A DNA stretch of 64,000 nucleotides from Arenicola marina (lineage: Eukaryota; Annelida; Polychaeta; Arenicolidae). The position numbers and the translations under genes are program-made. The notes beneath the pieces are model-generated. The model had not been told where the DNA came from, searched no databases, and worked only from the letters and a program-made list of their open reading frames with translations. Each line of letters begins with the position of its first letter. Positions within the stretch are counted from its first letter, which is position 1. Below are positions 1 through 13,044 of the stretch, one piece after another. The DNA is taken from positions 43,278,156-43,342,155 of the forward strand of contig OZ025252.1 in the NCBI GenBank assembly GCA_964019135.1, given 5' to 3'.

Positions 1-1375
1 AGCGGTGAGTAGGTCTCCTGAGGTTACCCAGTGGTCCTTCGCGATCTAGCTACCCTCCCCAGGGACCACCAGACATGAGCGGTGAGTAAGTCTCCTGTGG
101 TTACCCAGTGGTTCTTCGCGATCTAGCTACCCTCCCCAGGGACCACCAGACATGAGCGGTGAGTAGGTCTCCTGAGGTTACCCAGTGGTCCTTCGCGATC
201 TATCTACCCTCCCCAGGGACCACCAGACATGAGCGGTGAGTAAGTCTCCTGTGGTTACCCAGTGGTCCTTCGCGATCTATCTACCCTCCCCAGGGACCAC
301 CAGACATGAGCGGTGAGTAAATCTCCTGTGGTTACCCAGTGGTCCTTCGCGATCTAGCTACCCTCCCCAGGGACCACATGACATGAGCGGTATGTAGGTC
401 TCCTAAGGTTACACATTGGTTCTTCCAGATCTAGCTACCCTCCCTAGGGACCACATGACATGAGCGGTGTGTAGATCTCCTAAGGTTACCCATTGGTCCT
501 TCGAGATCTAGCTACCCTCCCTAGGGACCACATAACATGAGCGGTGTGTAGATCTCCTAAGGTTACCCATTGGTCCTTCGAGATCTAGCTACCCTCCCCA
601 GGGACCACCAGACATGAGCGGTGTGTAGATCTCCTAAGGTTACCCATTGGTCCTTCGCGATCTAGCTACCCTCCCTAGGGACCACATGACATGAGCGGTA
701 TGTAGATCTCCTAAGGTTACCCATTGGTCCTTCGAGATCTAGCTACCCTCCCTAGGGACCACCAGACATGAGCGGTGAGTAAGTCTCCTGTGGTTACCCA
801 GTGGTCCTTCGCGATCTATCTACCCTCCCCAGGGACCACCAGACATGAGCGGTGAGTAAGTCTCCTGTGGTTACCCAGTGGTCCTTCGCGATCCAGCTAC
901 CCTCCCCAGGGACCACATGACATGAGCGGTATGTAGGTCTCCTAAGGTTACCCATTGGTTCTTCCAGATCTAGCTACCCTCCCTAGGGACCACATGACAT
1001 GAGCGGTGTGTAGATCTCCTAAGGTTACCCATTGGTCCTTCGAGATCTAGCTACCCTCCCTAGGGACCACATAACATGAGCGGCGTGTAGATCTCCTAAG
1101 GTTACCCATTGGTCCTTCGAGATCTAGCTACCCTCCCTAGGGACCACCAGACATGAGCGGTGTGTAGATCTCCTAAGGTTACCCATTGGTCCTTCGCGAT
1201 CTAGCTACCCTCCCTAGGGACCACATGACATGAGCGGTATGTAGATCTCCTGCGGTTACCCATTGGTCCTTCGAGATCTAGCTACCCTCCCTAGGGACCA
1301 CATGACATGAGCGGTGAGTAGGTCTCCTGAAGTTACAAATTGGTTCTTCGCGATATACCCTCTCCAGGGACCACA
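1..1375. repeat. 77-bp minisatellite with 7-unit higher-order period
   Basis: About 18 tandem units of 77 bp; unit starts (AGCGGT) fall at 1, 78, 155 and so on. Two families of units are visible: one with GTGAGTAAGTCTCC and CCCCAGGGACCACCAGACATG, the other with GTGTAGATCTCC and CCCTAGGGACCACATGACATG. The diagnostic unit starting AGCGGTATGTAGGTC occurs at 386 and again at 925, exactly 539 bp (7 units) apart, and the units after it follow in the same order, so a higher-order repeat exists. The last units near 1310-1375 decay. The array continues off the left edge of the window. Confidence 0.95.
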
Positions 1376-3429
1376 TGACCGTGTGTATGTCTTGTATAAA
1401 GATTGGGTCTTCGCAAACTACAATCATTTATTTCCAATATCATAAGTATGATGAGCAGATTTATACAGCAGTCAATATGAAATCTTGCATGTATTATAGG
1501 CAAATACTTTTAAACAGTAAATATGATGTCAATACCTTGAGACATAAACCTGAGAATATAACAACATAAGGGATCACTAGATCAAAGTCAGGCTTAGCAT
1601 TGTACGTTAAAGTATTCTTACTATTTTAGAGAGTTCATTGTATAAATTTATGAAAAGTACTTTTTATATCGTTCAAAGATGCTACTATCACAAAATGCAA
1701 ACTTCATCGTTACACTCGTTTTAATTTGAATGCGTCTGAACTCTCACAAAACCCTTCCCGCCTGGTTTTCTAAAAAAAGATTGCAGCAAACCATTGGTCG
1801 TCTTTCCTCGCAGACAATAACGAAATAGATAACATTTGTCAATGATAGACACAAGCAAAATGAGGGTACAATTAAAACAATGAGTAAACCGATGGACCAC
1901 CCATATGTACTGGTGCTTTAGAGGTAGATATTAATAATTAATAAAATAATAATTCACACAAATATAACATGCATGACCGTTTGTCACGGAAAAACTAAAA
2001 TCTCTCAAAATAGATAAAAAGCATATACCGGAATATATTGCTATAACAAGATGTAAAATATAAATCGTACCAACCAGATTTGTATATATATACCGCTACA
2101 TGAATTTATATCACAACACGATGTAAAATATGAATCGTACCAAGCAGATTTGTATATATATACCGGTACATGAATTTATGTTACCAGAACACGATGCAAA
2201 ATATAAATCGTACCAAGCAGGAAGTGTACTTGTCCTTTTTAACAAAATCTATCAGACAGTTAACGCACATCGTAACAGGTTTTATATAACCTGTAAAGGG
2301 TAAATCGTATCTGGTATGTCTGGACTTCTTTGTAACAAGTTGGGGAGATTAACTGACGTCTCCGTGCATAATAACCACGTCTTATCATTTTTGATATCAT
2401 AAATCTATTGTCAAAATCAGTCGGTTAACGCATCTTTTGTGCTCTTTCGAGTTACCTCAAGTCATATTAATTTCTGGTTGCCAATATAACTGATAGGTCG
2501 CGCACTTTATACGCCGTTCAGACGGTAGTTTCTTGGCTTTAGCTTCCACCATTTGGTTGGGGACTTCACATGAAATCCTTTCTCATGGGCATTTAATACG
2601 CTCTGCAGACTGCAGCACAGTACTTCACCTAATTATCAGTTTTTTTCACGGTGTTCAGGTAAGGTAGGTATGTTATGCAACAAAATGAAAGCAAAATCAT
2701 TGCACATATCTCTATCTTATAAGACAAGGAGACGCACTTATTAGCAATACTACAGTACATTAGCTTAGTAGTCAGGCAATACTACAGTACAGTAGTTAGT
2801 AGGCATGTTAAAAAACAAAAATGATAGCAAAATCATGTATATCTCTTACAATGTTCGAGAAATTAATTAAATCGAAGACAGCCGTACATACTACACACGA
2901 GTAAAATTTAGAGCACTGTATACCCGAAACATCGGCTCTTATTAACATGGATTAAATCATCCATACGTACATATACGTACATAGTTGTTGAGGTGTGAAG
3001 TCGTCAAGAGGTAGATGTTCAAAATGATGCAATAATAATCACTCAAATATAACATCTGCAAAACTGAATTTACCTCGGTAATCGATAATAAATGTATATA
3101 TATGTAAAGCATCAATATATTAGAAGATGTCACATCCCACATATGTTATAGGATTAACTCTGATTATGCCAACGTCACACAGAGCACATTCACCAATGGC
3201 TGACGAGTGCAACATAGTAATGTGCTGGGCATTCCTTAATTTGACAAAAAATAAATTGCTGAAAACATTTGTCAATAAAACAGATACTTCGCACATACGG
3301 CGTGCAGACGTAGTTCATTAGCTTTCACCATTTGGTTGGGGGCTTCACGTGAAATCCTTCCCCAGGGTCACTTAATACGCCGTTCAGGCGCAATTTATTA
3401 GCTTTAGCTTTTACCATTTGGTTGGAACT
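1376..3429. other. AT-rich 3' flank of P450 gene 1, no gene seen
   Basis: No convincing coding sequence. The part from about 3140 to 3430 resembles 17490-17775, so the older P450 duplication included roughly 300 bp of 3' flank. Short repeats occur, such as the paired TACAGTACA stretches near 2750-2800. No clear polyadenylation signal for the minus-strand gene was found. Confidence 0.5.
2044..2222. repeat. ~70-bp tandem repeat, about 2.5 copies
   Basis: The sequence ATGTAAAATATAAATCGTACC, followed by GCAGATTTGTATATATATACC, recurs at about 2051, 2121 and (as ATGCAAAATATAAATCG) 2194. Periods are 70 and 73 bp. It is a local AT-rich tandem duplication with no sign of coding. Confidence 0.75.
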
Positions 3430-6400
3430 TCACAAGAAATCTTTCCTTAGTGTCAGTGTACACTTGACTCCGCCTTTGGGTCTCAGAGTTGTGGTCTCCT
3501 GAATCTTGAATTCCTGACTGGGATCAAGTTCAAGGTCAAATCTCTGGAAGAACTTGGCCAGAATGACCTTGGCCTCCATCTGCAATAACGAGTAATAAGT
3601 TATGTCCATTTACTTCAGGAAAAATATATATTACTGGAAAGTGACTTTGCGTACAAAGGCCAACCATATGACGTATGTACAGACGTACCCTATTTGTTAT
3701 GAACCCAAAGAAATCCTGATTGCATTTTTAGTCAAAGCCACATATTTTAGTCATGGTTGGAATAAAAACTTAATTTCCTGATCAGACTTCATTTCGGTTT
3801 AAAAGATCACAATGAATGTCAGGATGAGCACGACGTTTGAATGCGTACCCTCCTGCTAACTGACGGTTCAAGTAGATTACCTGCGCAAAGTTTTGTCCAA
3901 TGCAGTTCCGCGGACCTATCGAGAAGGGGAAGTAAGTGTACATTGACGGCCTGAAAACATAGCACAGAGGCAGCATGTTGTAATACTCTACATATTTTAG
4001 AGCAACAGAATAGTGTTTAAATTTTACAAATACACAAATAAGTTTCCGTTATAGTTTATTACAGTTAGGTACTGCTAACAAATATTTGAAAATGTGCAGG
4101 ATTTCTGATAAGGTAAATATGTTACTTCTGTGGATCTGATTTAGACACAATAGAAAAAAATTGGGACTGTACATGGCTGCGTTCGATATTTTTGGGAGCG
4201 GGAAATATGTGCATGTTGTAATGACGAAGGTGTACACAGTATGCTAACCAACAACCTGCGCAAGAATGAACCACGGTGAATGGTGTCATTAGGCAGTAAC
4301 ATGCTCACCTGTCCTCTGCGTCGGGATGGAATCTCTCAGGCTTGAACTCCAAGGCATCGGGGTGAAACTCTGGCGAACGCCCGTTTACATAAGGACTCAT
4401 CTACAAATACAAATAGAGAACAAAATTATTATTGTGCAATTAGTGTCCATTGCAAATTTGGGGTCTTTGCAAAGATAGAAGTCAATACGAAAAGAGAAAA
4501 TGTTTACAAGGTTAAGACCATCTTTGAGCTCACAATGACAGTAGTTCCTTTGGGGACGTTGTAACCCTGAATAACGGTGTCGTCCTTGAGCTGTCTGAAG
4601 GTCAACGCGGCTGGGGGATACAGGCGCAGCGTCTCTTTGACCACCATACTGCTATACTCCAGCTGAGAGATATCGTCGAACTCTATCTGGGGCTTCTGAC
4701 CGAACACTTCATCAATCTCCCGACATAGCCTTCAAAGACACCATTGAACGCCTAGTTGTATATTCAATATGCACACACCCAGAAAAGGACGGCAAACTAT
4801 TAACAGTGCCGTATTCCATATTTATGTTTATATCCCGCGAGTTATTTCTATGCCACATTAAAACTGTTATTTGATAAATTTCTAACCATTGAAAAACCAG
4901 TTTAACACCCGTTTCAAGAGCTTATAATACATATTATACATATTACTATTGCTATGACGGGTATGAAGGCAGTATAGTTACTTCTTCTTAATGTCAGGAC
5001 GTCTCCCCAGTTCCATCATTATGAAGCTTAAAGTATTGGCGGTGGTCTCTTGGCCTAAAATGTGATACAATAAAAGAAAACTTTGCATTAAAGCGCACTC
5101 TCTGCAAATATACCACACTGATTTTAAAGTATGTTACAACATAATAATACAGGGAAATAATACAGCTACCTATGGGAATACGCAATAGATCAGAGGATAC
5201 CCTATTAAATTGCCAAGCCGATTATATAGTTGCATGCAGTCTCGATGACGCTAAATAACCCCATAAGGTAAGTCCCGTATAACCAGCGAACGCACCAGCC
5301 AGGAAGATCGTGACGATGTTGTCAAGTGCAACCTCCATATCCATGCCTCCCGCTCCTGATTCTGAAAATATTAAATAGTGTAATTACGTTGTGACAAACT
5401 CGATCAGTAAGATTAGTGGACATATTCCAACTGAACATAGCTGCGTAGTTCACAAACACAATCAACCAACCAGCGCTTTTCTTTAATGAATCGACATGTA
5501 GTAAACACCTGTCGATAGAAGAAGAATGTTTTTGGTTCAGGGGTTTAACCGACCATCAGTACCTTGATGTTGGATGATGAGTGTCAAGATATCTTCAGGA
5601 ACCGCTTCCCCTCGCCGAATCAACTCCTGCCGCTCACGAAGCCAATCCGTGGCGGTCGATCTTATCAGATTGATTGCGTCACGAACTTCTTTCTTGAACG
5701 GTCGCTTCTCCCAAAATTTCACCTGTGTTGCAGTGACAGAATGACAAATAGCAAAGGATTGCATAGAGATGGGGATATTTACAAGCCCGCAGCACACACA
5801 AAATTAGCCACTTGTGACCGTAATCATGTACGCGGTAATAAATAATGGGACATTTTCTGTATAGTGATTAATACATCTGTATTGGAGAGATTTTTCTCAT
5901 TCGTCAGCGGTCACAATAAGTGATACCCAACAATTATGAAACTGCATGGCAAAAAAAACCTGGCCGCATGTGACTGCACAGGTTTTTCGTTAGCTTCCAA
6001 CAATAAAATTTCGCTATAATTCCATTATATTCTATTAGCAACATATTTGTAAGTTGTAGCAGGTCGGTTGGTTTATGCGGGAAGCTTTAAACGCCAACAT
6101 CAAATCGTCAATGAGAAGGGTTACGATAAACAGGAGTTATATCCCATAGACAAGTCCCCTGCAATGTCGAAAAGACGACACTATCCTATCCTAGATAATC
6201 CGAGTGGGCCGCAGAGATTTCGCTACCTATGAAGGGGTATCACGAACTAGGATGATCACAGATCCGATGGGCAGGCGAAGGTGTGTTTGCGAATACCAAC
6301 CTTGGAAAAAAAGTCGTTCACTGAAGCCGAAAAGCCCTCCATCATCTTTGAAATGGCGTTAGGAAGCGAAGACTGATGATCTAGTAAAGCGCCAATCTGC

Positions 6401-9400
6401 TTCCCAAATGCCACCTGTAATAACAGATGAAACGTTGTTGTTATACATTACATTATACGAACAGTTACTCTAATACAGTGGTCCTTGCGTCATATGACTT
6501 ACGTTCTGCCAGCTCCAAAGGCCCGTATAATGGAGGCAGTCGTATAATGAAACATGCTGCCGCTTGGGCGCAAGCATCATAACAAACTGCGCAAATCGAA
6601 GCATGATAAAGAATATAAATACATTTTAAAATTATTTTCAATATAACATTTTGCTTGTGTTCACCGGCACTTGCCGCCCCTTATCCTCAGTTCGCAGCGT
6701 GGGCATAGACCCTGACAAAATGATACAAACGCGCATATATATAGGAGGTTGGACGTACTTTGCCAATGATATCCAGTGTTGTCAAGTGCATTTCTTGGTG
6801 CAATTGGATAACTGTCTTCCCGTCAGCTTGATCGGCTAATTTGTCCATCAGATCATCGGCCGTTTGATTAAACGATTCCATGATACTGCGCAGGAATCTA
6901 AACAAAACAACTTTAGTTCTTTTCATACATGCAAATAAGATGCCAATATAACGAAATACTCTTTCATCGCATCTAAGGGGGTGTTATCTGTCTCGAAATG
7001 GTTGCAAGACTGATTAATTCAATATTTGTATACACATGTGTACACGCTCATGGGTTCCTTATTACAAGTATGCTTCGTGCGCTCTGCGGGCGTCTGACGT
7101 ACATCAAACCATATATATGCGTTCCTATTATAACCCGATAACAGGATTCCATTTCAGTACAATAAACGTATAGACACACGTTCGCAGCTTCCTTAATACC
7201 AGCGTGCTTTGCGTTCTGCATGCTGTATGATTCATACAAAATGAGCTAAACAAAGGAATTAAGAAGTTCATACGAGTACAGATGCAGTGCTGATCACTCT
7301 GCTGAAACATACTTCCTGTGAAAGGCGGGGTTCAATACGGCTCTTTGCTTTGCCCAAATAATGTCATCGACTTCAGTAACGAGCCCTCTTCCAAAGCTCC
7401 TGAAATATTAAATTTCTAGTTATACATATTTTTTGTTTCACAACATATTCAACTTCTGTTAAATTTTCATCAGATTTTCCCTGCGATGATTGAGTCACAT
7501 CGATCAAGATTTGCCACTAAAAGTATTAACACATTTCTTATGATGTAATTCTTAAATTTTTTTACAAGTGTTGAATTTTTTATCTTTAAATCAACATTTA
7601 ATGAGTGAACTAGGGATTCGAAGACTGGTATTTTCTAAGTAAGGGAAAACACTCGAAAGTTGTTGATTCGTTGAGAATGTAGTAGATGGAAGCAATACAA
7701 AGGTTACGGTTTGATTACCTCACACCATAGATAGATCTGATATCGTAGTAAGCTTGGTAGTCCTTTAAGTGGCCTCCTGTTATCAACAGTTCCTGAAACA
7801 GATACCGAACATAGCAATTCGGCCCTGTTTCTCTCTGACCCGTATATTGTCGTCGAATTATTATGAAAATTCTCATCCCGCGAATGATAATATACCACAC
7901 TCGGGTTTTGGCGGCTGGAAGTTAAGCTACCCGGTGATATTATCTGTACCTTATCGGTAACTTTATTGTAGTAAAGGGACACAGGCCAAAGGTACACAAA
8001 TATATATACAAATCATAGATATTTCTATCTTGACCATAATATAAGTTCATTAAAATTGGTCCCAACCATAAATATTAGATTACGTTAAAGTCCAATCTCG
8101 CTGTCTGCTTGCGCAAATAATAAACTGTCCAAGTTGACATCAAGACATCAAAACGTTTGTAACTTGTTGCTGCTATCTACAGCGTCATGTATGGTTGCAT
8201 ATCTGTGAACGCGAGAACGCGAGGACGAGGACGCGAGAGCCAGATAGCAAAAATGAGTTGGCGAGCACGCGAGGGCCAGAATGTCATTTCTGCAAACCCT
8301 TTTATGTACAGGACCGATGTATCGCCTTAGCCCATGTTTATGGGAAATTCGCCAGACCTCAAATCTTGTTAAACAACAAACCTTGTTGAACAACAAATCT
8401 TGTTAAACAGTGCATTAAGGAGCTAAGGGCTGCACAGTACAATGTAACATTGCCTTAATTATTCCATTAATGCCTGGGGCCTTGTTATTGGGCAAACTTT
8501 TTATATAATGGATTGCTTCTTGTAAGGTAATATCATCATTTAGAATCCCGGGATATACCGTTTATATTTTAGTCCTTCTGCTTCCAACATTGAAAAAGCT
8601 GAATATTCCCTTTTTCAATTTTCTGTTTCACAAAAGGTAAAGCAGAAATAGGCTTCGGCAATTCATTTTCCCTTTACCGTTTTCAAACATGAAAAGCAAA
8701 AAAGGTAATAGGTATCAGAAATAGATTGCCCTTTTCGAAAAGAGCAAAACGGATATAGCTCACTTTCCTTATTTCTAAAGCCAACCTCAATGTTCTTTTT
8801 TACGTTCAAATTTCCTAATATCCATCCCACCAAGGTGGTTGCACTTTTTGGTTTAACCTTGTCTCTATCCATACCTTATATATATATATATATATACATG
8901 TATACGCCAGATAATACGATGAATTAAGGCATCATAGATCGGCAAGAATACACTCTTTTCCGATAACAAATATATTATGCTAGCGACCTACCTTAACTGC
9001 TGCTGGGTCTGATGTAAACAAGAACATTCTGTGGGCTGCACGTAATGCATAGGTATCTCCATATCTCTTTCTCCTGAATAAAGCAAAATGAAACATTTGA
9101 CAAGATGTTATTCACAATAACAATACACATCTATATGGCTCGTAGAGAGTTTCAGAGTTTAAAATAAGTTGGTGATAGCAGTGCTAATTAATTAAGTTAC
9201 CTGGTGGTTCTTGTATCAGCTATAATAAAGATATCAAGACATGATCGAGAGACTTAATATATGCTAAGAAAGTTTACATGAGAATGGTACATAGAGGCAG
9301 GCATGGGGTGATTGATTACATTGAAAATGTAATAGATTATGATTACGAGGAAACATCACGATTACAATTACGATCACAGGAAATGGGCAGGCTGGGTAGA

Positions 9401-11541
9401 GAAAGTCACGAGAGAAGCAGATTTCTGATCGCAGGGTTATACATTCAATTCCAGATGGGGGGAATTTTGTTTGTGTAATTATCCTTTTAGTAGAAATACT
9501 AAACATATCCTTTTAGTAGAAATACTAAACATATCCTTTTAGTACAAATATGCTACATTGATGCTTATTGTCCTGCCAAAGAGGGAGATGCGGTGGGTAA
9601 GATAAACTTCTGGCCTCTATGTTAAATGGCAGGTACCGGTAATAAGGTCACAATGCCATATGTTGCCTAAAATGTTGTATATATTAAGTGATTAACCAAT
9701 GACTCTTTTTAACAAGGAATAAGCATGTGCACATGCCAAACAGAAATCTGATTACAGTTACTTTCAATATGCATAGCTCACAAACTAATAGTAAATGAAA
9801 AGCCAGCTTCAAATAAAATATAGTGAGGACCAAAAAGGTACTTGACCTGTAGAAATGTATAATGCAAGCAGGTGAACTTACCATTCATACAACATATGAG
9901 CAAAAAAGAAATTTTTCTTATCCCTCATATCAGTCAATTCAGCCAGAGAGCCAAACCAAAATCTGAAAATATATTCTTTCTATTAAATGTGACATAATAT
10001 CAATTATATAACTTGTTAATACTACTAACATAAATCTATCCCAAGCAAACATCTCAAAAGGCTAAAACATTTCACCCTATTTTGGTCCAACATGAAGTTG
10101 CTGAAGGAAGAACCTTTTGATTTAAATTGATGGATACAGAAGGGAGATTGGGCACAGGGATGCTGACAGCTACTAATAATTTAAGTCCAAATATTTTAAA
10201 AATCAGTGTAGGTGTGGGTGAAACATTGCTGTATATGATCAATTTTAACACTGATCTACACCAATGTCGAATAAAAACCTTAACACATTTGCCAACATCA
10301 ATGAGTATGTTTTTTATCCACCACAGATATTTGTTTACAAATATTAAACAAAGGTAAACATAAACCTTCAACATGTTGTCATTGAGAATAAAAAAAGGGA
10401 TCGAGAAATAGCTAGGGGCGTCCATACTCATATAAGAGTATTGAGTATCCCTTCCTTCCTCCCCTAATACATGGTACACACTCATAATGGCCGAAAGGCA
10501 AAACGGCAGAAGAATATAAGGAGGAGGGTGGTTGGGGGTGGTTGAGCAGTGAGCTAGCTGTTTATTCTGCGCCTTGACGGGGCCCTGCAATGAGCATGGA
10601 TAATACAGAATTTGCACACTGCCAATTTTTCATCACCAACAACTACCATTGTAAACAATTCCACAATAGCTTCTGGGTCACTCTGGCAAGATGGTGCAAA
10701 CAGCAACAACAGACAGTCCAATCGTCTAGGCACAGAGGGGTGCGACTTACACACCAGTGCGACTTATATATGGCCCACGTCGCAGTTTGTCTCTCGGGAC
10801 CCCCCTCCCCCTCCTCCCTGAACAACTTGACTAGCCGGGAGATCGGAAGTCACCGATGCACCGTCTCCGCCTATCATAATCCCATCCGGCTGAAGAGGTT
10901 CCACACCGACACGGTATCAAGTTTCTGTCTGGCCCACTTAGTTTAAGACAGCAGCTGTATCAAGTTACACCATCGACTGCCACTTCCTGAACCCTGCCCA
11001 GCCACTCTTAAGTTAAGTCAGAATTGGGCACCCTGTCAACGATGATGATAGACCCCTGAATCCACTCCTCACCCCCCTACTAATGCAACACAGCTTCACT
11101 GACCATGCGATCGGTCAATGCTTTGTATACACAAGCCTAATCCGCGGGATGTCAAGCCAGTGCTGCTGAAACTGTGTCACTAAACTGTGTATCTAATGAA
11201 AAAATAAAAAAGATGTGTCTTTTGGCTATAAAGTGAGACAGATGTTTATCCCTGCCCCCTCTTCCCCCACGGTAGAGGGTGGTGAGAGAGACTTGGCCAT
11301 TACGCCTTTTGGCCAATCTGCATAGCATTTCACACACACACCGGCGATTGTGGCTCCTGCCACCTGTACCTGTGGGCCTAGCCCTAGGGCTAGGCTGTGC
11401 TCCAACTTACGAGGTTTGTTTTGGTCCTGGCAAGTGACTGTACTTGGTCTTCAATCTGTAGATGTACAGCGCAGCAGCGGTGGCAGCCACAGCCATTGAG
11501 GCCACCACCACCTCACCAGCATACAGAAGCACGGACAGCAT
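3430..11541 (-). CDS. CYP46A1-like: Cytochrome P450, CYP46 (cholesterol 24-hydroxylase) type, copy 1
   Basis: Microsomal haem monooxygenase; CYP46A1 of vertebrates 24-hydroxylates cholesterol, but the substrate here is not known. Fourteen coding exons (minus): 11411-11541, 9882-9962, 8992-9073, 7719-7792, 7313-7399, 6759-6897, 6301-6414, 5563-5722, 5296-5361, 4982-5054, 4534-4729, 4309-4400, 3881-3950, 3430-3579. All introns are GT-AG, phases agree, and the total is 1515 nt = 504 residues plus stop, close to the family length. Visible parts: N-terminal hydrophobic anchor (about residues 4-28), then the hinge LPGP; I-helix AGQETT (311-316; family usually AGHET); K-helix ETLR (368-371); PERF (422-425); haem loop FSIGPRNCIG with Cys448. 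The start is the Met just before the anchor; upstream in-frame Mets are not preceded by a plausible signal. Family placement comes from remembered similarity in every exon, for example FGRGLVTE and RRGEAVPEDILT. Confidence 0.93.
8544..8775. mobile_element. Partial arm of foldback transposon in intron 3 of P450 gene 1
   Basis: Starts with AATCCCGGGATATACCGTTT and continues like the left arm of the full foldback elements at 24329 and 57519 (TTCTGTTTCACAAAAGGTAAAGCAG, TACCGTTTTCAAACATGA). Only one arm is present. Genes 2 and 3 lack this block: their intron jumps from the equivalent of about 7985 to about 8775. A GCGAGAACGCGAG-rich patch at 8208-8275 resembles the centre of the full element and may be another piece. 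Confidence 0.7.
8877..8896. repeat. TA dinucleotide microsatellite
   Basis: Run of about ten TA units in intron 3 of P450 gene 1. The equivalent place in genes 2 and 3 is short (ATACCTTATATACATTTAC), so the run expanded only in copy 1 or collapsed in the others. Confidence 0.8.
9477..9545. repeat. 26-bp tandem repeat, about 2.6 copies
   Basis: ATCCTTTTAGTAGAAATACT recurs three times in intron 2 of P450 gene 1. Genes 2 and 3 carry fewer units (22829-22880 and 49073-49120). Confidence 0.75.
9963..11410. other. Intron 1 of P450 gene 1
   Basis: About 1.45 kb. It matches the ends of the much longer intron 1 of genes 2 and 3 but lacks their foldback element, their roughly 2.6-kb block (26253-28880) and their 89-bp palindrome, so it shows the empty sites. 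A long open frame at 10072-10617 (minus) has no recognisable protein features and is shorter in the other copies; it is not called a gene. A perfect palindrome GCCTAGCCCTAGGGCTAGGC lies near 11376. Confidence 0.7.
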
Positions 11542-11672
11542 ATCTTGATCGTTCTTAATAATTGACTCTTCTCTGCAAATAAGTCGCTCAAGAACAGCAC
11601 ACGACTGTCGACTGCAACCACCTTTTGAGCCAGCAAGAAAATGACGAAATATGTGCCTGTGTGTCAGTGGCC

Positions 11673-11678
11673 TATATA
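11673..11678 (-). promoter_or_regulatory. Putative TATA box of P450 gene 1
   Basis: On the minus strand the sequence reads GCTATATAGGCC, about 132 bp before the start codon at 11541, and is conserved upstream of gene 2. Homology between genes 1 and 2 ends a few bases further upstream (at 11682), so the shared promoter is short. No other element can be assigned. Confidence 0.5.
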
Positions 11679-11689
11679 GCTGGTGCAAC

Positions 11690-12150
11690 GCGCATAAGCC
11701 GTGACCAGTGACGGGGTCAGGTCAAGGACCCAGGGCCCCACATGGAGGCATAGTAGATAAGTAATTCAAAAGAGAAACAGATGAAGTATATATACAGATA
11801 TACGGCCTCTCGATCTCTTAAGAAGCATGAGAAGAGGGTGAGATCTCTGTTGTTGTTAATTCTGACCTCCTGGTTAATTCTGACCCGAAGGCAGTGGGAA
11901 AATAAGTCAAGGACATATAAACGGCGATCCCAAAACATATAAGAAACAAATTGCTAACGGTACATACTTATTAATTGTTGCCAACATAGTTGAATGAGTA
12001 AAGAAGTTATAAATTTGATTGAATGTCGTATGTTCTAACTGCATGGGCAGCGTTCATTTTAGTGAGTATTAGTGAAAGACGTTATAACAGATACATTAAC
12101 GGTTGACATGTTAGGGAAGAATTAAGAAACTTCCACTACGTGACCGGGAA
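11690..12150. other. Intergenic, upstream of P450 gene 1
   Basis: Unique-looking sequence present also at 34853-35315. No gene, RNA or clear regulatory element is recognised. It differs from the upstream sequence of gene 2, so genes 1 and 2 share only the short proximal promoter. Confidence 0.4.
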
Positions 12151-12154
12151 AAGG

Positions 12155-12252
12155 GGGCCGGTTTGGACCCCAGCAGGATTCGATTTCCCGATCTTCAGTC
12201 AGCCACTATATCTCTTCGGCTAAAGGGATCACCGGCCCCTTTAGCCGAAGAG
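12155..12252 (-). repeat. tRNA-like / SINE-head sequence with strong hairpin (block A)
   Basis: Read on the minus strand, a tRNA-like stretch lies between GGGGCCGG and its complement CCGGCCCC: TTTAGCCGAAGAG (A-box like, D stem AGCC/GGCT) and later AAATCGAATCC (B-box like). The T stem does not pair well, so this is a decayed tRNA-derived sequence at best. At 12212-12252 the 16-base CTCTTCGGCTAAAGGG is followed after 9 bases by its exact complement, a strong hairpin. It could instead be a short inverted-repeat element. Confidence 0.35.
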
Positions 12253-13044
12253 GGGATCCGCGCCGTTACAGTTATATATACGGGGTCAAGTCAGAATTGG
12301 CATTGCAACCACATGTCAGAGTATGTGGTCGATGGGGGAAGGGAGGCAGGATGTAACTCAAATGTGTCTTTCGAACCGATTGGCCAAAATTCTCACAGGT
12401 ATGATGTATTTATAACCTGAAAGACTATATAAACGTCTGTTAGGACTTAAAACGTCATTGCGACGAAAACGTCAGACCCACGGCCTGCACCATCCTGGAG
12501 CAAATGTTCATTGGGGGGGGGGGGGAGGGCAAGAGGGGGGGGGGGGGGTGAGGGGTGTCGCGTTCCCAAATCACGAAAAATAAATTTCTTTATTCCCAGG
12601 TCACGATGAAGTAATTGGAGAATTCCCCGCATACAATGGACGGGTCGGATGCATGATATAAATTGCTTATTTTCCAATTTACGGTTGTTTAGTATTAAAA
12701 TGTTCAGCTCACGATTAATTAAAATCATTAATCACGAGGGTCGGCTATAATATCCCATTACCAGTTCACAAAGAATTGTTTTCCATATTTCCGGCCAGTT
12801 CACGGTGAAATAAAAGCCCGTTCCCGTGGAATGGAAACACCCTCCCCCCCCCCCCCCCCCGCCATATTGACGGCGGCAATGAATATATGAGGCAGTAACT
12901 CTTCAGTTTGTGAAACAAAGACGTCTGCATGTGAGAGTCCAAAACGTCCGACTGCCCAAAACGGGCCAGGATCAGGATTTTGACACCTACAACATAATGC
13001 ACAGTTAGCTACAGCTCGAGCATCCACGAATAAATATATCACAA

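Noticed and set aside
1-1375. Regular repeats resembling a CRISPR array
   Set aside because: The 77-bp units are contiguous with no unique spacers, and the genome is eukaryotic.
5564-5845. Plus-strand frames over P450 exon 8 (also 19930, 46138)
   Set aside because: Antisense shadows of a well-supported minus-strand exon.
10072-10617. 181-codon frame on the minus strand
   Set aside because: Lies inside intron 1 of P450 gene 1, has no domain, and is shorter in the two duplicates; chance open frame.
10739-10800. GTGCGACTTACACACC/GTGCGACTTATATA repeats (also 24126, 27730, 57323, 60958)
   Set aside because: Short recurring sequence, possibly a transposon end, but no partner end or target duplication could be found.
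12163-12420. 85-codon plus-strand frame, also at 35322
   Set aside because: Covers the tRNA-like hairpin sequence on the other strand; no protein features.
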